DNA from: Bradyrhizobium sp.
GTDB taxonomy: Bacteria > Pseudomonadota > Alphaproteobacteria > Rhizobiales > Xanthobacteraceae
Reading direction: 5' to 3'
Length of the DNA: 64,000 nucleotides
Assembly: GCF_022844465.1 (NCBI RefSeq)
Contig: NZ_JALHLP010000001.1
Location: 992,001 to 1,056,000 of the forward strand
A program made the position numbers and the translations under genes. The notes beneath the pieces are model-generated. The model worked only from the letters and a program-made list of their open reading frames with translations, ran no database searches and was not told the DNA's origin. Positions 18,617 through 25,868 of the stretch are shown piece by piece; position 1 is the first letter of the stretch; each line of letters opens with the position of its first letter.

Positions 18617-18631
18617 TGTACCAAAAGTACA
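18617..18631. promoter_or_regulatory. Candidate operator TGTAC-N5-GTACA
   Basis: TGTACCAAAAGTACA is a perfect inverted repeat with 5-base arms, 47-61 bases upstream of the desaturase start, in an otherwise AT-rich stretch. Placement fits a repressor site over a promoter. The neighbouring TetR protein is the natural candidate, but nothing in the sequence proves that link. Confidence 0.5.
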
Positions 18632-18680
18632 TTATTTTTGCCTGAATGCAATCGCGCCATGACGTGCATGCGCAAAACCC

Positions 18681-19943
18681 TCACGGCTGTTGATGTTCGG
18701 GCTGAACAATCCCGGCAGCCTCCCGCGGCTGGAAATTCTCGATCAGCCGCAGCAGCACCCGCGCGCCGGCATCGGCGTCGAGAAGTTCGACATGCTCGGC
18801 GGGGTGATGGCTGACGCCGCCGCGGCAACGGACGAACAGCATGGCGACATCTGTGATGTCGATCATCGCCATCGCGTCATGGCCGGCCCCACTCGGCAGT
18901 TCGAACACTGGGTAGCCTTCCGCGGCAACGGCCTCCGCCAGTTGCGCCTTCAGCCAGGGCGCGCACGGCACGGTGCGGTTCTCGTGGGTGACGTCGAGCT
19001 GCAACGACAGACCGCGCCGCTTCGCAATCGCCTCGATCCGCCGCACGGTCTCGGTAACGGCGAGCGTGCGCCGGGCGTCGGTCGGCGCACGGATGTCCAG
19101 CGTGAAGGACACGTCGCCCGCGATCACATTGGCGGCGCCGGGCCTGGCGCTGATGGTGCCGACGGTGCCGACCAGGCCGCCGCCATCGGCCTTGCAGAAC
19201 GTCTCGACCGCCACGACGCATTCGGCGGCGCCCGCCAAGGCGTCCCGCCGCTGCGCCATCGGCACCGTGCCGGCATGGCCGGCCATGCCGGAGAGCTTCG
19301 CCGCCAGCCGCGTGGCGCCCGATATCGCCGTCACCACGCCGACCGGGAGGTTTTCAAGCTCCAGCACCGGCCCCTGCTCGATGTGCAGCTCCACATAGGC
19401 ATGGAGTTCGTGGCGGGCGCGCGCCGCCGCGCCGATATGATCGGGATCGAGGCCGAACTGCGCCAGCGCCTCGCGCATGGTGAGGCCGTCGCGGTCGCGC
19501 GCGGCGAGCACGCCCTGGTCGAAGGTGCCGGCGACCGCCCGGCTGCCCAGCAGAGTGGAGGCAAACCGCACCCCCTCCTCGTCGGCGAAGCCGACGATTT
19601 CGACCGCGAACGGCAGCCGCACGCCGCGGCGATTCAGGTCGGCGACGCAGGCGATCGCCGTGATCAATCCGAGCGGCCCGTCCCATTTTCCAGCGTCGCG
19701 CACGGTATCGTAGTGCGAGCCCAGCATCAGGCAGGGCAGTTCCGGGTGCGCGCCCTCGTAGCGGCCGCAGACATTGCCGATGGCGTCGAGATGCGCGGCC
19801 ATGCCGGCCTCGCGCATCCAGGACAATATGAGATCGGCGGCCTTGCGGTGTTCGGGTGAAAGGAAAACCCGAACCAGTTGCCCGCCGATCTCCGAAATTG
19901 CTCCGAGCTGGTTGATCCGGCTTACGATTTCATCGCCGAGCAT
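18681..19943 (-). CDS. Allantoate amidohydrolase / N-carbamoyl-L-amino-acid hydrolase family
   Basis: A 420-residue M20-family amidohydrolase. Metal-binding motifs are GSHYDTVRDAGKWDGPLG (His and Asp ligands) and VGFADEEGVRF (the paired Glu), with HIEQGPVLE and, near the end, SGAGHDAMAM and SHHPAEHV. The dimerisation lid domain lies between. This family hydrolyses N-carbamoyl amino acids, allantoate or ureidoglycolate, releasing ammonia and CO2 from ureido groups. It is the last gene of a three-gene operon, starting three bases after the PuuE-like gene. With PuuE and the hydantoinase genes nearby it points to ureide or carbamoyl-amide use. Which substrate is used cannot be decided here. Confidence 0.88.
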   Translation of the reverse strand: MLGDEIVSRINQLGAISEIGGQLVRVFLSPEHRKAADLILSWMREAGMAAHLDAIGNVCGRYEGAHPELPCLMLGSHYDTVRDAGKWDGPLGLITAIACVADLNRRGVRLPFAVEIVGFADEEGVRFASTLLGSRAVAGTFDQGVLAARDRDGLTMREALAQFGLDPDHIGAAARARHELHAYVELHIEQGPVLELENLPVGVVTAISGATRLAAKLSGMAGHAGTVPMAQRRDALAGAAECVVAVETFCKADGGGLVGTVGTISARPGAANVIAGDVSFTLDIRAPTDARRTLAVTETVRRIEAIAKRRGLSLQLDVTHENRTVPCAPWLKAQLAEAVAAEGYPVFELPSGAGHDAMAMIDITDVAMLFVRCRGGVSHHPAEHVELLDADAGARVLLRLIENFQPREAAGIVQPEHQQP

Positions 19944-19946
19944 GGC

Positions 19947-20885
19947 CTATCCAATATCGAAGGCGCTATCGGCGAGGTGGGAGAGGTTGGCATGCCAGTG
20001 CTGCGCGATCTGAAGCCGCGTCGGCACCCAGACCCGTTCATGCTTTTGGACATAGTCGAGAAAGCGCATTAGCGCCGCGGCGCGGCCGGGACGGCCCACG
20101 ATCCGGCAGTGCAGGCCGACCGACATCATCTTCGGCGCGGTCTCGCCCTCGGCGTAGAGGACGTCAAAACTGTCCTTGAGATAGGTAAAGAATTCGTCTC
20201 CGCCGCCAAAGCCCTGCGCGTTGACGAACCGCATGTCGTTGGCGTCGAGCGTATAGGGAATGACCAGATGCGGTTTCCGCCCGCGCGCCTTGATCCAGTA
20301 TGGCAGGTCGTCGGCGTAGGAATCGCAGAGGTAAAGCAGGCCGCCGGCTTCCATCAGAAGCCTCTGCGTGTTGATCGAGGAGCGTCCGGTGTACCAGCCG
20401 AGCGGCGGCGCGCCGACCGCCTCGGTGTGGACGCGGATCGCTTCCGCGATCTCGGCGCGCTCCTGCGCCTCCGACATCTGCCGGTGCTCGATCCATTTCA
20501 GGCTGTGGCTGGCGATGTCCCAGCCGGCTTCTTTCATGGCCGCGACCACGTCGGGATTTCGTTGCAGCGCGGTCGCCACGCCGAACACCGTGGCCGGCAG
20601 GTTGCGCGCGGTGAACATTCGCCACAGCCGCCAGAAGCCGGCGCGCGAACCATATTCGAACATCGATTCGATGTTGGGGTGGCGCTGTCCGGGCCAGGGC
20701 TGCGCGCCCAGCACGTCGGACAGGAACGCCTCCGAGGCGGGGTCACCGTGCAGGATATTGTTCTCGCCGCCCTCCTCGAAATTCACAACGAACTGAACGG
20801 CCACCCGCGCGTCACCGGGCCAGCGCGGATCGGGCGGGTTGCGGCCATAGCCTCTGAGGTTGCGGGGGTAAGCGGCCTCGGCCAC
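19947..20885 (-). CDS. puuE: PuuE-type allantoinase / polysaccharide deacetylase-fold hydrolase
   Basis: A 312-residue protein of the NodB-like carbohydrate esterase 4 fold, in the PuuE branch known to act as a cofactor-independent allantoinase. It starts RNLRGYGRNPPDPRWPGDARVAVQFVVNFEEGGENNILHGD, a signature of this branch, and has WDIASHSLKWIEH and GWYTGRSSINTQRLL. The ORF track starts at 20918, but GTG 20885 fits better: GAGG is six bases upstream, it lies just after the stop of the DUF3830 gene, and the family N-terminus begins there. The order DUF3830-puuE-allC suggests hydrolysis of a ring followed by its carbamoyl product. Confidence 0.85.
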   Translation of the reverse strand: MAEAAYPRNLRGYGRNPPDPRWPGDARVAVQFVVNFEEGGENNILHGDPASEAFLSDVLGAQPWPGQRHPNIESMFEYGSRAGFWRLWRMFTARNLPATVFGVATALQRNPDVVAAMKEAGWDIASHSLKWIEHRQMSEAQERAEIAEAIRVHTEAVGAPPLGWYTGRSSINTQRLLMEAGGLLYLCDSYADDLPYWIKARGRKPHLVIPYTLDANDMRFVNAQGFGGGDEFFTYLKDSFDVLYAEGETAPKMMSVGLHCRIVGRPGRAAALMRFLDYVQKHERVWVPTRLQIAQHWHANLSHLADSAFDIG

Positions 20886-20886
20886 G

Positions 20887-21300
20887 CTACACCTCTTCGA
20901 ACCGGATCTTCTGCGCACCTTCCCACAGCACGGTCTTGCCGAAGGCGGGCAGGTTTTCCAGCCCCGAGGTCAGGGTGATGAAGTGGTTGCCGGCGAGCTG
21001 GCCCATCTTGCTGGCGAAATGAACGCCGCCATAGGCCAGCAGGATTTCGGTCTCGCTGATGCCGCCGGGATAGAGAATGATCTGCCCGGGCGCGGGATAG
21101 CTGGTGTGGTTCTCGTAGGACACTCCGAAATCGCGATCACCGAGCGGCATCCAGACCCCCTCGCCGCTCCAGCGGACGTGGATCGCCTGGCTCTCGAACG
21201 GCATCGCCTTGCGGAACGCCGCAACCGTCTTCGGCGCCAGCTGCGCCTCGAAACGGGCCTGGAAGGTGAAATCGCCGGCGCGAACAATCAGTTGGCTCAT
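20887..21300 (-). CDS. DUF3830 family protein
   Basis: A 137-residue protein of the DUF3830 family, which adopts a cyclophilin-like beta-barrel. Visible segments are FQARFEAQLAPKTVAAFRKAMPF, VRWSGEGVWMPLGD and NHTSYPAPGQIILYPGG. Members occur beside allantoinase, hydantoinase and amidohydrolase genes, but no reaction is established to my knowledge. It is the first gene of the operon with puuE and allC, with one base between its stop and the puuE GTG. The start ATG at 21300 is followed by MSQLIVRAGDF, with AGAAGAGAG upstream. Confidence 0.8.
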   Translation of the reverse strand: MSQLIVRAGDFTFQARFEAQLAPKTVAAFRKAMPFESQAIHVRWSGEGVWMPLGDRDFGVSYENHTSYPAPGQIILYPGGISETEILLAYGGVHFASKMGQLAGNHFITLTSGLENLPAFGKTVLWEGAQKIRFEEV

Positions 21301-21510
21301 TGCTCTCTTCTTCTGGGTGACACTTGATAGGGTGGTTCAGCACATCCATTGCAGCCGGAATGGCGGGAGGCAAGGGCCAATACGGCGACGCCACCGGCGT
21401 CTGGCGCGCTGCGCAACGCGGGATCGGTATGCAACCGCGGCGGCCGTAAAGGCTTGCTTTCCCCTGATGTTATGCGTTTCATCAGGCCAAGCCACGCCGG
21501 GGACACAGCC

Positions 21511-22584
21511 ATGCCCGCCAGAATTATCGGTATGATCGGCACCCAGCAGGAAGGCGTCGCGGTCCACCTCATCAAGGGCCAGATATCGCGCCAATGGGTG
21601 GTCGATTTCACCCGCCTGCACGAGCAATGGAACTATGATTCCGTTCTGGTCGGCTATTTCGCCTCGGCCGCCGAAGGGTTCGCCATCGCGCTTTATGCGG
21701 CCGACCACACCGAGCGGATCAAGTTCCTGATCGCGCATCGGCCGGGATCGGTGGCGCCGGCGCTGGCGGCGCGGCAGGTCGCAACCTTCGATCAGCTGAC
21801 GCAGGGCCGGATGGCGCTGCACATCATCGCCGGTACCAGCGACCAGGACCAGGCCAGCGAGGGCGACTTCCTGCCCAAGAACGACCGCTATCGGCGCGCC
21901 GGCGAATATCTCGACGTGATGCGCAAGCTCTGGGCCAGCGACGTTCCGATCGATCACACGGGCGAATTCTACCGTCTCAAAGGCGGCTACTCCGACATCA
22001 AGCCCTTTCAAAAGCCCTGCCCGCCGCTGTTCTTCGGCGGCTCGTCGGAGGGCGCGCTGGACATGGGCGCCCGGCACTGCGACGTGTTCGCGATCTTCGG
22101 CGAACCGCTCGCCGAGACGCGGGATCGCGTCCAGGACTTCCGGCGGCGCGCCACAGCCTTCGGACGCCGGGTCGGCTTCAACATGTCGCTGCGGCCGATC
22201 ATGGCGGCAACCGAAGGCGCGGCCTGGGACAAGGCGCAGGCGCTGCTGACGGATGTCGAACGCAAGACCGGTGCTGCACCCGATCCCACCAACCACTCCG
22301 CCGAACGCCTGCTCGGTTACGCCGCGCGCGCCGACGTCCATGACGAGCGGCTGTGGATGGGGATCGCGCGCGCCACCGGCGCGACCGGCAATACGTCGTG
22401 CCTGGTCGGGACGCCGGAGCAGGTCGCGGCCGCGGTGCTGGAATATTACCGGCTCGGGATCGACTCGTTCCTGTTGCGCGGCTTCGAAAATCCGCACGAC
22501 ACGGTCGCGATCGGCCGCGACCTGATCCCGCTGATCAAGGCCGGCGCGCTTGCGATCGACCGGCAGGCAGAAGCTGCCGAGTAG
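21511..22584 (+). CDS. LLM-class flavin-dependent monooxygenase (SsuD-like)
   Basis: A 357-residue luciferase-like monooxygenase resembling alkanesulfonate monooxygenase. Matches include HEQWNYDSVLVGY, IAHRPGSVAPALAARQVATFDQLTQGRMALHIIAGTSD, and PPLFFGGSSEGALDMGARHCDVFAIFGEPL. It would use reduced flavin from a partner reductase and oxygen to cleave a C-S, C-N or similar bond. ATG 21511 (MPARIIGMIG) is chosen over 21349 because GGGGA lies upstream and the family N-terminus begins there. No flavin reductase gene lies beside it; a quinone oxidoreductase follows. The substrate is unknown. Confidence 0.87.
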   Translation: MPARIIGMIGTQQEGVAVHLIKGQISRQWVVDFTRLHEQWNYDSVLVGYFASAAEGFAIALYAADHTERIKFLIAHRPGSVAPALAARQVATFDQLTQGRMALHIIAGTSDQDQASEGDFLPKNDRYRRAGEYLDVMRKLWASDVPIDHTGEFYRLKGGYSDIKPFQKPCPPLFFGGSSEGALDMGARHCDVFAIFGEPLAETRDRVQDFRRRATAFGRRVGFNMSLRPIMAATEGAAWDKAQALLTDVERKTGAAPDPTNHSAERLLGYAARADVHDERLWMGIARATGATGNTSCLVGTPEQVAAAVLEYYRLGIDSFLLRGFENPHDTVAIGRDLIPLIKAGALAIDRQAEAAE

Positions 22585-22668
22585 CGACGTTGCCGCGAAT
22601 CATCGAACACCTCGAAATGACGGCGCGCGGACCTTGCGCTGCACGAAGTAACGCATGAAAGAAATGAC

Positions 22669-23646
22669 ATGAAGGCGGTCGTTGTCGAGAGCTATGATTC
22701 GATCGACGGCATCGCGATCAAGGAAGTCAGCCTGCCGGGCATCTCGGCCGGCGAGGTCCGCGTCAAGATCGGCGCGGCAGCCGTCGGCTTTGTCGACGGG
22801 CTGAAGGTGCAGGGTCTATATCAGACCAAGGACCCGCTGCCGTTCGTGCCGGGCACCGAATTCGCAGGCGTGGTCGATGCGGTCGCCGACGATGTCGGCG
22901 CGTTCAAGCCCGGCATGCCCGTCATCGGCATGACCCGGTCGGGCGCGCTGGCCGAATACATCACCGTGCCATCGGCGGCGCTCAAACACTTGCCGGCGCA
23001 GGTCGCCTTCGAGGCCGGCGCGTCGTTCCAGGCCAATTACCTCACCGGACTCTATGCCCTCGACGCACGCGCCGCGCTACGTGCGGGCGAAACGCTGCTG
23101 GTGCTGGGAGCAGCCGGCGGCGTCGGCATCGCCGCCGTGCAGATCGGCAGGCTGATGGGCGCGCGGGTGATCGCGGCAGCCTCGACCCCGGAAAAGCGCG
23201 AGTTCGCGGCTCGTCACGGCGCCGACGCGACGATCGACTACACCAAGGCGGATTGGCGGGACACGCTCAAGGCGCTGACCGGCGGGCATGGGCCGGACGT
23301 GATTTTCGATCCGGTCGGCGGCGAGGTGGCGCTGCAGGCGTTTCGCTCGATCGCCTGGCGGGGACGTCATCTCGTCATCGGCTTCGCATCAGGCACCATT
23401 CCGGCGCTGGCGTTCAACCTGCCGCTGCTCAAGGGCGGAGCGCTGCTCGGCGTCGACCTTGCCCAAATCCAGAAGCGCGAGCCGGAGACCCACGCCCGCC
23501 TGATCGCGCAGCTGTTCGACTGGCTGGCCTCAGGCAAATTGAAACCGGTGGTCGGCAAGGTGGTGCCGTTCGAGAATTTTCGCGACGCCTTCAAGACCAT
23601 GCAGTCACGGGCCGCACTTGGGAAGATGATCATCAAATTCGGCTGA
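22669..23646 (+). CDS. NADPH:quinone oxidoreductase-like protein (zinc-free MDR)
   Basis: A 325-residue medium-chain dehydrogenase/reductase. The N-terminal GroES-like domain has VRVKIGAAAVGFVDGLKVQG and LPFVPGTEFAGVV; the Rossmann domain has LLVLGAAGGVGIAAVQIGRLMGARVIAAAST, with the quinone-reductase AAGGVG motif, and HGADATIDY. No zinc ligands are seen, which fits the quinone oxidoreductase/zeta-crystallin branch. It would use NADPH to reduce a quinone or alpha,beta-unsaturated carbonyl. It follows the monooxygenase by 84 bases and precedes the DUF2889 gene by 43; all three may be one transcript. Confidence 0.87.
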   Translation: MKAVVVESYDSIDGIAIKEVSLPGISAGEVRVKIGAAAVGFVDGLKVQGLYQTKDPLPFVPGTEFAGVVDAVADDVGAFKPGMPVIGMTRSGALAEYITVPSAALKHLPAQVAFEAGASFQANYLTGLYALDARAALRAGETLLVLGAAGGVGIAAVQIGRLMGARVIAAASTPEKREFAARHGADATIDYTKADWRDTLKALTGGHGPDVIFDPVGGEVALQAFRSIAWRGRHLVIGFASGTIPALAFNLPLLKGGALLGVDLAQIQKREPETHARLIAQLFDWLASGKLKPVVGKVVPFENFRDAFKTMQSRAALGKMIIKFG

Positions 23647-23689
23647 GCCGACTTCATGGGTGCTACAGCGCCGCAACTAGAAAGAACCG

Positions 23690-24271
23690 ATGCCTCCGGA
23701 ACATAACGCCAAGACGGCCCGCCGCCACCTGCATACGCGATCGGTGGAGTGCACCGGCTATCTGCGGGACGACGGGCTCTGGGAAGTCGAAGCCTGGTTG
23801 CGGGATACCAAGCCCTTCGCCCAGCCCGCCGATCGTTTCCGCGGTGAACTGCTGCCGGGCGATCCCGTTCACGATATCGGCCTGCGGCTGGCGATCGACG
23901 ACGACATGCGGATATGCGAGGCGGAGGCGACAATGCGCGCCACGCCCTACCCCACCTGCATCGAGGTCGAGCCGATCCTGCAGCGCCTGGTCGGCGAGCG
24001 CATCGGACCGGGCTGGCGCGAACTGGTCCGGCGCAAGATCGGCCGGATCGAGACCTGCACGCATCTGGCCGAACTGCTCGGCCCCGCCGTGACCACGCTG
24101 TTCCAGACCCTGTCGAACGGCAAGAATCCGGAAGGGCCCGAGACGCTGGACCAGCGCAGCGGCGGCGAGCGGCCGTTCTTCATCGGCGGCTGCCATTCCT
24201 GGCGTACCGACGGGCCGATCGTCGCGGCGATGTTCCCGCAGTTTGCGACCGGGCCGGCGGCAAAGGACTAG
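23690..24271 (+). CDS. DUF2889 domain-containing protein
   Basis: A 193-residue protein of the DUF2889 family. The typical opening is RSVECTGYLRDDGLWEVEAWLRDTKPF, followed by a substrate-like core IGPGWRELVRRKIGRIETCTHLAELLGP. The family is widespread in proteobacteria near CoA-dependent and oxidoreductase genes, without an agreed function. No signal peptide or membrane segment is visible, so it is probably cytoplasmic. It follows the quinone oxidoreductase gene and is convergent with the SulP transporter gene 24 bases away. Confidence 0.8.
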   Translation: MPPEHNAKTARRHLHTRSVECTGYLRDDGLWEVEAWLRDTKPFAQPADRFRGELLPGDPVHDIGLRLAIDDDMRICEAEATMRATPYPTCIEVEPILQRLVGERIGPGWRELVRRKIGRIETCTHLAELLGPAVTTLFQTLSNGKNPEGPETLDQRSGGERPFFIGGCHSWRTDGPIVAAMFPQFATGPAAKD

Positions 24272-24295
24272 GCGGGCAGATCGCGCCGGCCGCCT

Positions 24296-25585
24296 TCAGG
24301 GTCGTTCAACGCGCCAGGGCCGCTTGAGGCGATCGTAGATCGCGAACGCCGCCGCCAGGGCGCATCCGGCAATGATCCCGACCGTAAGGTCTTCGATCAG
24401 CGTCAGGCCGAAGGTCGCGATCAGCACGGCCGCGCTGCGCCAGTCGTGAAGCAGGCGAAAGAACTCTTCCTTTTCCGCCATGTTCCAGCACACCACCACC
24501 AGCACACCCGCCAGCGCCGCGAGCGGAATGAAGCTCGCCAGCGGGGCTGCCACCAGCATGAACAACAGAACGAAGAGCGCATGCGCCATGCCTGAAACCG
24601 GGCTGCACGCGCCGGCGCGAATATTGGTCGCGGTGCGGGCGATCGTTCCGGTCACGCTGATCCCGCCGAACAGCGCAGACGCGACGTTGGCGACGCCCTG
24701 CGCGACGACTTCCATGTTATAACGATGCTTGCGCCCGGTCATGCCGTCGGCAACCTTGGCCGAGAGCAGGCTTTCGACCGCCCCGAGCAGGGTGAACGAG
24801 AGCGCCGTCGGCAACACTTCCAGCACGGCTGAATAGGAGATCGCCGGCAAGCGCGGCGACGGCAATCCACCAGGCAGTTGCCCGAAATGACTGCCGATCG
24901 TCTCGACCGGAAGCTGAAAGAACCAGGCGGCGACCGAAGCGAGCGTCACGGCGATCAGCATTCCCGGCCAGTTCGGCATCAGGCGCCGCAGCAGGAAGAT
25001 CGCCGCCGCCGTACCCACGCCGATAGCAATCGCGGCCGGGGTGATGGTCGGCAGCGACTGCGCGAGCATAGCAAGCTTCGGCAACAGCGGCCCGGGCTCG
25101 GCAGCGGGAAGCTTGAGGCCGCCGAGGTCCTTCAGCTGGCTGGCAAAGATCGTGACCGCAATACCGGAAGTAAAGCCGATCGTGACCGGATGCGGAATGT
25201 AGCGGATCAACGCGCCGAGCCGCAAAAGGCCGATCAGCGTCAGCATGAAGCCGGAAATGAAGACCGTGAGCAGAAGGCCATCGAGGCCAAACCGCGTCAC
25301 GGTGGCCGCCACCAGTACGATGAACGCGCCGGCCGGCCCGCCGATCTGGTAGCGGCTCCCGCCCAGCGCCGAGACAATAAAGCCGCCGATGACGGCGGCA
25401 TATAATCCCCGCTCGGGCGAAACGCCCGAGGCGACGGCGATCGCCATGGATAGCGGGAGAGCCACGATCGCGACGGTCAGGGCCGCCAGCAGATCCCTTC
25501 GAAAACAGCCAAGATCGTACCCCTCGGTCAGGACCGTGACGAGTTTCGGACGATAGCGATGGGCAGAGGCGGAACCGTCAGGCAT
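24296..25585 (-). CDS. SulP-family anion permease without STAS domain
   Basis: A 429-residue SulP/SLC26-type permease with about 11-12 hydrophobic segments. Typical parts are the N-terminal RRDLLAALTVAIVALPLSMAIAVASGVSPERGLYAAVIGGF, GGPAGAFIVLVAATV, and GFTSGIAVTIFASQLKDLGG. Full-length relatives have a cytoplasmic STAS domain of about 100-130 residues; this one ends soon after the last membrane segment (YDRLKRPWRVERP), so it is naturally short or has lost the domain. It may import sulfate, bicarbonate or another anion. ATG 25585 is preferred over 25648. It lies 118 bases after ccoS on the same strand, an arrangement seen near cbb3 genes in other bacteria. Confidence 0.87.
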   Translation of the reverse strand: MPDGSASAHRYRPKLVTVLTEGYDLGCFRRDLLAALTVAIVALPLSMAIAVASGVSPERGLYAAVIGGFIVSALGGSRYQIGGPAGAFIVLVAATVTRFGLDGLLLTVFISGFMLTLIGLLRLGALIRYIPHPVTIGFTSGIAVTIFASQLKDLGGLKLPAAEPGPLLPKLAMLAQSLPTITPAAIAIGVGTAAAIFLLRRLMPNWPGMLIAVTLASVAAWFFQLPVETIGSHFGQLPGGLPSPRLPAISYSAVLEVLPTALSFTLLGAVESLLSAKVADGMTGRKHRYNMEVVAQGVANVASALFGGISVTGTIARTATNIRAGACSPVSGMAHALFVLLFMLVAAPLASFIPLAALAGVLVVVCWNMAEKEEFFRLLHDWRSAAVLIATFGLTLIEDLTVGIIAGCALAAAFAIYDRLKRPWRVERP

Positions 25586-25703
25586 GGCGTGCTTACCAAT
25601 CGGGATTGGGGACTGTAGCGGGGTGCCCGACGAACGAGCATAGCGCAATGCTTTTTCGCCCGGCAGCCGGCGAGAACCCGGCCCCGAACACCATCAATCC
25701 CGC

Positions 25704-25868
25704 CTACGGCGCCGGCTTGTCCGGAGCAGGTTCATCGTCGGCGATCGCCCGCCAGCCCGCGCCATCGAGGTCGTCGTACTGGCCGTTCTTGAGCGACCAG
25801 AGAAATGCCGTCAGGCCGAGAAGACCGAGCGCCAGCGCCAGTGGGACCAGAAATACCAGAACTTCCAT
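25704..25868 (-). CDS. ccoS: CcoS/FixS, cbb3 oxidase assembly protein
   Basis: A 54-residue membrane peptide too short for the ORF track in its real form. It starts MEVLVFLVPLALALGLLGLTAFLWSLKNGQYDDLDG, a single transmembrane segment followed by the CcoS hallmark LKNGQYDDLDGAGWR. CcoS is required to insert haem and copper into the CcoN subunit. Its ATG overlaps the ccoI stop in an ATGA junction (25865-25868), so it is translationally coupled. It is the last gene of the ccoGHIS operon. The ORF-track entry 25704-26282 extends into ccoI and is wrong. Confidence 0.93.
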   Translation of the reverse strand: MEVLVFLVPLALALGLLGLTAFLWSLKNGQYDDLDGAGWRAIADDEPAPDKPAP

